A stretch of 5,375 bases of DNA, taken from assembly GCA_019348515.1 (NCBI GenBank), contig JAHWJF010000294.1, positions 1-5,375 on the forward strand, written 5' to 3'. Shown piece by piece: positions 4,691-5,375 of this stretch; position 1 is the first letter of the stretch, and every line of letters starts with the position of its first letter. The notes beneath the pieces are model-generated. The model searched no databases. It saw only the letters and a list, made by a program, of their open reading frames with translations, and was not told the DNA's origin. The stretch comes from Chloroflexota bacterium. GTDB lineage: Bacteria > Chloroflexota > Chloroflexia > Thermomicrobiales > UBA6265. The position numbers and the translations under genes were made by a program.

Positions 4691-5375
4691 CTATGTTCCG
4701 ATGCCGAGTTTCATGCACCTGTTGATCCCGGTGTCGGCGTCGATACCGCACACCAGACGGTTGCAGCACGTGTCGTCCTCGCCCGGAAAACAGTTGGACC
4801 CTTCGTGCAAACAGCACCGTTTCCGGCCACCGGGTCCGGTCTCGCAGATCAGGTGAGGATTATCGTTGCCCAACCTCTGATGACAGCAATCAAGGGATGA
4901 CTCGCAGGTCCCGCCCGAATGATTGCAGCACCTCTTCTCCTCATCGCTGCAGTGCAACGTACCGCTACAGCCTATGCCGCAGCAGTCCAGGGAGCCGCAA
5001 CATTCATCAGGGTGGTGGCAGGTCTTTTTCGGGGGCTGGCAGATGAAGATGGCATCGGTAGGCACGCACGCGCCGGTGAAGTCATCACATTGGAGCCCGC
5101 CGCAGCACGAGTCGGGGCCCGAGGTCGCGCAGTAACTTCCTTGCCGTAGACAGCACCGTTTCTGGTCGTGGCCAGGGCTGGCCTTGCACTCGGTGGTTCC
5201 AAAGCAGCAGTCGCTGGTCTGCTCGCAGGGCTCGTTTATCGCCTGACAACAGGTCGCCCCTTCTCCGCATCACGTCCCGGCGACGCAGTTCCCCGAGCAG
5301 CATTCGCTCGATCCTGTGCAAGCCTGACCGGCCACTGTACATGGGGGGCCGGGCCCGCACCGGAAGCTTCGGTCA
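4691..5375 (-). CDS. Cysteine-rich tandem knot-repeat protein, 5' end outside window, interrupted by an in-frame TGA
   Basis: The stop is TAG at 4691-4693 and the same frame stays recognisably coding to the right edge except for one TGA at 5270-5272. The product is dominated by paired cysteines spaced as C-x(5-6)-C-x(4-6)-CC-x(3-n)-C-x(n)-CC, repeated about six times, e.g. TCHHPDECC, TCESSLDCC, NCFPGEDDTCC, with K/R-R-CC closing several units (QKRCC, EKRCC, RKRCC). This resembles the C-C-CC-C-C arrangement of cystine-knot toxins and dickkopf-like modules, so a secreted, disulfide-bonded protein is likely; no signal peptide can be seen because the start is missing. The first usable start after the TGA is a GTG at 5063-5065, in the middle of a repeat, so the true start must lie upstream of the TGA. 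Exact function unknown; surface or extracellular binding is only a guess. It is convergent with the oxidoreductase gene. Confidence 0.7.
4700..5360 (-). repeat. About six tandem CC-knot units within the cysteine-rich gene
   Basis: On the minus strand the units read, from the right edge: CTVAGQACTGSSECC; EPCEQTSDCCFGTTEC..RCC; SYCATSGPDSCCGGLQC; KTCHHPDECCGSLDCC..RCC; GTCESSLDCC..RCC; SNCFPGEDDTCCNRLVC. DNA identity between units is low apart from the unit junctions, where ACAGCACCGTTTC (+ strand, about 4811-4823 and 5150-5162) recurs as the codons for KRCC plus the next residue. Loop lengths vary strongly (fourth cysteine to closing CC from about 9 to over 15), so the repeats are old or fast-diverging. 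Confidence 0.72.
5270..5272 (-). other. In-frame TGA inside the cysteine-rich gene
   Basis: The minus-strand codons read ACG TGA TGC GGA, giving NCVAGT-stop-CGEGATCC. Cysteine-knot sequence runs in the same frame on both sides, so this is a nonsense codon and not a gene boundary. It directly precedes a Cys codon; replacing it by Cys would create a CC doublet as in the other units (TGC to TGA is one base). TGG or CGA are other one-step ancestors. Confidence 0.7.

Noticed and set aside
4515..4856. Plus-strand open frames across 4375-4856
   Set aside because: They run into the antisense of the cysteine-rich gene, have no ribosome binding sites and show no family features.
4919..5149. Plus-strand open frames opposite the cysteine-rich gene
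   Set aside because: The regular CC spacing on the minus strand accounts for this DNA; the plus frames are shadows.
5085..5360. Minus-strand open frame crossing the TGA region in another frame
   Set aside because: Its product lacks the cysteine pattern; the patterned frame continues on both sides of the TGA, so no frameshift is needed.

Overview
The window is a piece of a GC-rich bacterial chromosome with four intact or edge-truncated genes on the left and a damaged stretch on the right. No RNA genes, CRISPR arrays or insertion sequences were seen. The source cannot be named from sequence alone. A long NfeD paired with a slipin, an ECF41 sigma factor with an oxidoreductase partner, and a bacterial protein of tandem C-C-CC-C-CC knots would all fit a Chloroflexota (Thermomicrobia-like) or related environmental bacterium; this is inference.

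Left part (1-1705, + strand): the C-terminal part of an NfeD-family membrane protein, then 64 bases later a complete slipin (stomatin/SPFH protein). This is the classic NfeD-slipin operon, thought to act in membrane quality control or membrane organisation.

Middle (1706-4440, + strand): a 215-base intergenic region carries an ECF41-type promoter (TGTCAC -35, CGTC -10, about 18 bases apart). A full-length ECF41 (SigJ-like) sigma factor follows, with its C-terminal SnoaL-like domain and the WLPEP, DGGGK and NPDKL motifs. Next, 35 bases on, is a gene for an NAD-dependent epimerase-like SDR fused to a four-helix membrane domain. The sigma factor and oxidoreductase look like one autoregulated transcription unit, ending at a perfect 13-bp hairpin 10 bases after the last stop. 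The oxidoreductase is broken: a TAG at 3342-3344 and a one-base frameshift near 3474-3490 split it into an N-terminal Rossmann piece and a C-terminal piece with the membrane domain.

Right part (4441-5375): about 250 bases without an intact gene hold an 18-codon remnant that looks like the beginning of another SDR (MSNVFVTGA). A convergent gene on the minus strand follows, encoding a very cysteine-rich repeat protein whose start lies beyond the right edge. Its frame is cut by a TGA at 5270-5272, yet the cysteine pattern continues in the same frame on both sides. The clustering of two in-frame stops, a frameshift and a gene remnant in 2 kb, beside intact NfeD, slipin and sigma genes, suggests either local gene decay or sequence errors; the bases alone cannot separate these.
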